DNA of 5,631 nucleotides from positions 1-5,631 of the forward strand of contig JAFTMM010000054.1 in assembly GCA_017452405.1 (NCBI GenBank), read 5' to 3'. Below, piece after piece: positions 4,744 to 5,631 of the stretch. Each line of letters starts with the position of its first letter. Position 1 is the stretch's first letter. Under the pieces are notes generated by a model. That model was not told where the DNA came from. It ran no database searches and saw only the letters and a list, made by a program, of their open reading frames with translations. The stretch comes from Clostridia bacterium (lineage in GTDB: Bacteria > Bacillota > Clostridia > Christensenellales > Pumilibacteraceae). A program made the translations under genes and the position numbers.

Positions 4744-5442
4744 CTATTCCAAACGGTTAATTCTCGTCTTTAACGCCTGCATACGCGTATCGAGCAAATA
4801 TGCTTGCTCTGAGCAGTCTTTAAGCTCTGCAACGATCGCTTCCTCATCCTTGATTTTGTGCTTATATTTCAGTCCGTGTTCGAGCGTAGCCCAGAAGTCC
4901 ATGGCAATAGTGCGAAGTTGCACTTCTACACGTACGGAATTTTTTTCGTCAGAGAAATATACGGGCACTTCTATTATCATATGAAAGGAGCGGTAGCCGT
5001 TGGGCTTGGGATTCTTTATGTAGTCCTTAATGTGCACGACGGTTATATCGTCTTGTCCTCCCAACATTGCCGCCACAGTATAGATATCGTCTACGTATTG
5101 ACAGATAATACGCACACCTGCGATATCGTTAAGGTTATCCTGCATATTCTTGACGCTAAAAGGCACCCCCTGCTTTTTCAACTTGGCGAATATGCTCTCA
5201 GGCGATTTAACGCGCGAGTATATACTCTTTATGGGATTGTTCGAGCCGTATAGACTGAGCTCGTCGTTAAGCACCTCGAACTTAGTCCGTACCTCGCGTA
5301 TCGCGCAAGAGTATAGCGTCATACTCTTTCGGAAATCCCTAAAAATCTCCTTAAAAGCTTCTCCCTTCTCGACAATTTCACTGGAAAGCGAATCTCTGAG
5401 CGCGCGTACCGCCTCAATCATGCTGTCTTCTTTGTTTTCCAT
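4744..5442 (-). CDS. relQ: RelQ-type small alarmone synthetase (GTP pyrophosphokinase)
   Basis: A 232-residue RelA/SpoT-domain protein with no HD hydrolase, TGS or ACT domain, so a synthetase-only enzyme moving pyrophosphate from ATP to GDP or GTP to make (p)ppGpp in the cytoplasm. Motifs with the start used here: Y-S-R-V-K-S-P-E-S-I-F-A-K-L-K-K (75-90), D-I-A-G-V-R-I-I-C-Q-Y-V-D-D-I-Y (106-121), D-Y-I-K-N-P-K-P-N-G-Y-R-S-F-H (140-154) and V-E-V-Q-L-R-T-I-A-M-D-F-W-A-T-L-E-H (172-189). The catalytic Asp (DIAG) and Glu (EVQ) are both present. It resembles RelQ (YjbM/SAS1) more than RelP, and its length fits. The frame is open to a TTG at 5490, but that would place the promoter -10 box inside the gene. 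The ATG at 5442 has GAGGA (5450-5454) 7 nt upstream. The gene appears monocistronic in this window, with no clear terminator of its own. Confidence 0.93.
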   Translation of the reverse strand: MENKEDSMIEAVRALRDSLSSEIVEKGEAFKEIFRDFRKSMTLYSCAIREVRTKFEVLNDELSLYGSNNPIKSIYSRVKSPESIFAKLKKQGVPFSVKNMQDNLNDIAGVRIICQYVDDIYTVAAMLGGQDDITVVHIKDYIKNPKPNGYRSFHMIIEVPVYFSDEKNSVRVEVQLRTIAMDFWATLEHGLKYKHKIKDEEAIVAELKDCSEQAYLLDTRMQALKTRINRLE

Positions 5443-5449
5443 TGCATTT

Positions 5450-5454
5450 TCCTC
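5450..5454 (-). promoter_or_regulatory. Ribosome binding site deciding the relQ start
   Basis: On the minus strand GAGGA lies 7 nt before the ATG at 5442. It supports that ATG over the TTG 48 bases further upstream. Confidence 0.75.
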
Positions 5455-5469
5455 GTCTTTTCCTTTTTC

Positions 5470-5497
5470 ATTATATAATATATAACGCAAAACTTAA
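5470..5497 (-). promoter_or_regulatory. Probable promoter of relQ
   Basis: On the minus strand TTAAGT (5492-5497), a 16-bp spacer and a perfect TATAAT (5470-5475). Predicted start is near 5463, with a leader of about 20 nt before the ATG. The -35 box is weak, so an activator or repressor may matter. It overlaps the palindrome at 5494-5508. Confidence 0.65.
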
Positions 5498-5508
5498 CTT
5501 AAAGTTAA
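5494..5508. promoter_or_regulatory. 15-bp palindrome over the relQ -35 box, possible operator
   Basis: TTAACTT (5494-5500) and AAGTTAA (5502-5508) are perfect inverted arms around a single central base. The left arm overlaps the -35 hexamer. Size and position suit a dimeric repressor site. The cognate protein is unknown, and the AT-rich context makes a chance palindrome possible. Confidence 0.45.
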
Positions 5509-5571
5509 AATGATACACATTTGCATTACTTTATACCTCGGAGTTATATTGTCGTCATAAGGTCAAGGTAA

Positions 5572-5621
5572 AAGGCAATAGTTATTATTACTCACCATAC
5601 AAGCAAAAACACGATTGCCTT
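5572..5621. repeat. 8-bp inverted repeat with long loop near the right edge
   Basis: AAGGCAAT (5572-5579) and ATTGCCTT (5614-5621) are perfect inverted arms separated by 34 bp. On the minus strand the second arm is followed by two more Ts, so it could be a weak terminator of a gene lying beyond the right edge. The long loop makes this uncertain. Confidence 0.35.
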
Positions 5622-5631
5622 ATTATCAGCA

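Noticed and set aside
5443..5490. TTG start giving relQ 16 extra residues
   Set aside because: The -10 box TATAAT falls inside this extension, and the ATG at 5442 has a well-spaced GAGGA site.
1..5631. CRISPR array, tRNA or rRNA genes, insertion sequence
   Set aside because: No regularly spaced identical repeats beyond the few noted, no tRNA cloverleaf or rRNA sequence recognised, and no transposase-like protein on either strand.

Overview
The window reads as a chromosomal segment of a Bacillota (Firmicutes) bacterium, most likely an uncultured, probably gut-type member of the Clostridia. The signs are the conserved block rpmH-rnpA-yidD-yidC-jag, a YidC with a large extracytoplasmic loop of a kind I associate with clostridia, a Jag/KhpB RNA-binding protein, a RelQ-type small alarmone synthetase, good GGAGG-type ribosome binding sites, and dispersed intergenic repeats of a style I associate with gut clostridial assemblies. 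The species assignment is inference. All protein genes lie on the minus strand.

Reading in the direction of transcription (right to left): positions 5443-5631 are non-coding and hold a sigma-A-type promoter, with a small palindrome over its -35 box, for the alarmone synthetase gene (4744-5442). Next comes a gene-free stretch (4305-4743). It holds a well-supported but unidentified small RNA unit on the PLUS strand (promoter 4548-4576, RNA about 4581-4690, intrinsic terminator 4654-4690) and the minus-strand promoter (4364-4392) of the ribosomal/RNase P/membrane insertase operon. That operon runs rpmH (4152-4304), rnpA (3816-4148), yidD (3517-3819), yidC (2102-3529), jag/khpB (902-2089) and a membrane-anchored DUF2726 protein (328-915). 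The genes are nearly contiguous: gaps are 3 and 12 bp, overlaps are 4, 13 and 14 bp. The last 327 bases are intergenic, with hairpin-rich dispersed repeats and a diverged tandem duplication around a TTTGATCAAA palindrome.

Together the operon makes a large-subunit ribosomal protein (L34), the protein subunit of RNase P, two factors for membrane protein insertion (YidD, YidC) and an RNA-binding regulator of cell envelope growth (Jag/KhpB), plus one protein of unknown role. This block usually sits next to dnaA and oriC. Here the position upstream of rpmH is occupied by a (p)ppGpp synthetase and the small RNA instead, and no cluster of DnaA boxes is visible. The most novel element is the plus-strand small RNA. 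It has an extended -10 promoter, three predicted stem-loops with C-rich single-stranded segments, and two 13-bp repeats spaced exactly 21 bp apart just upstream of its -35 box.
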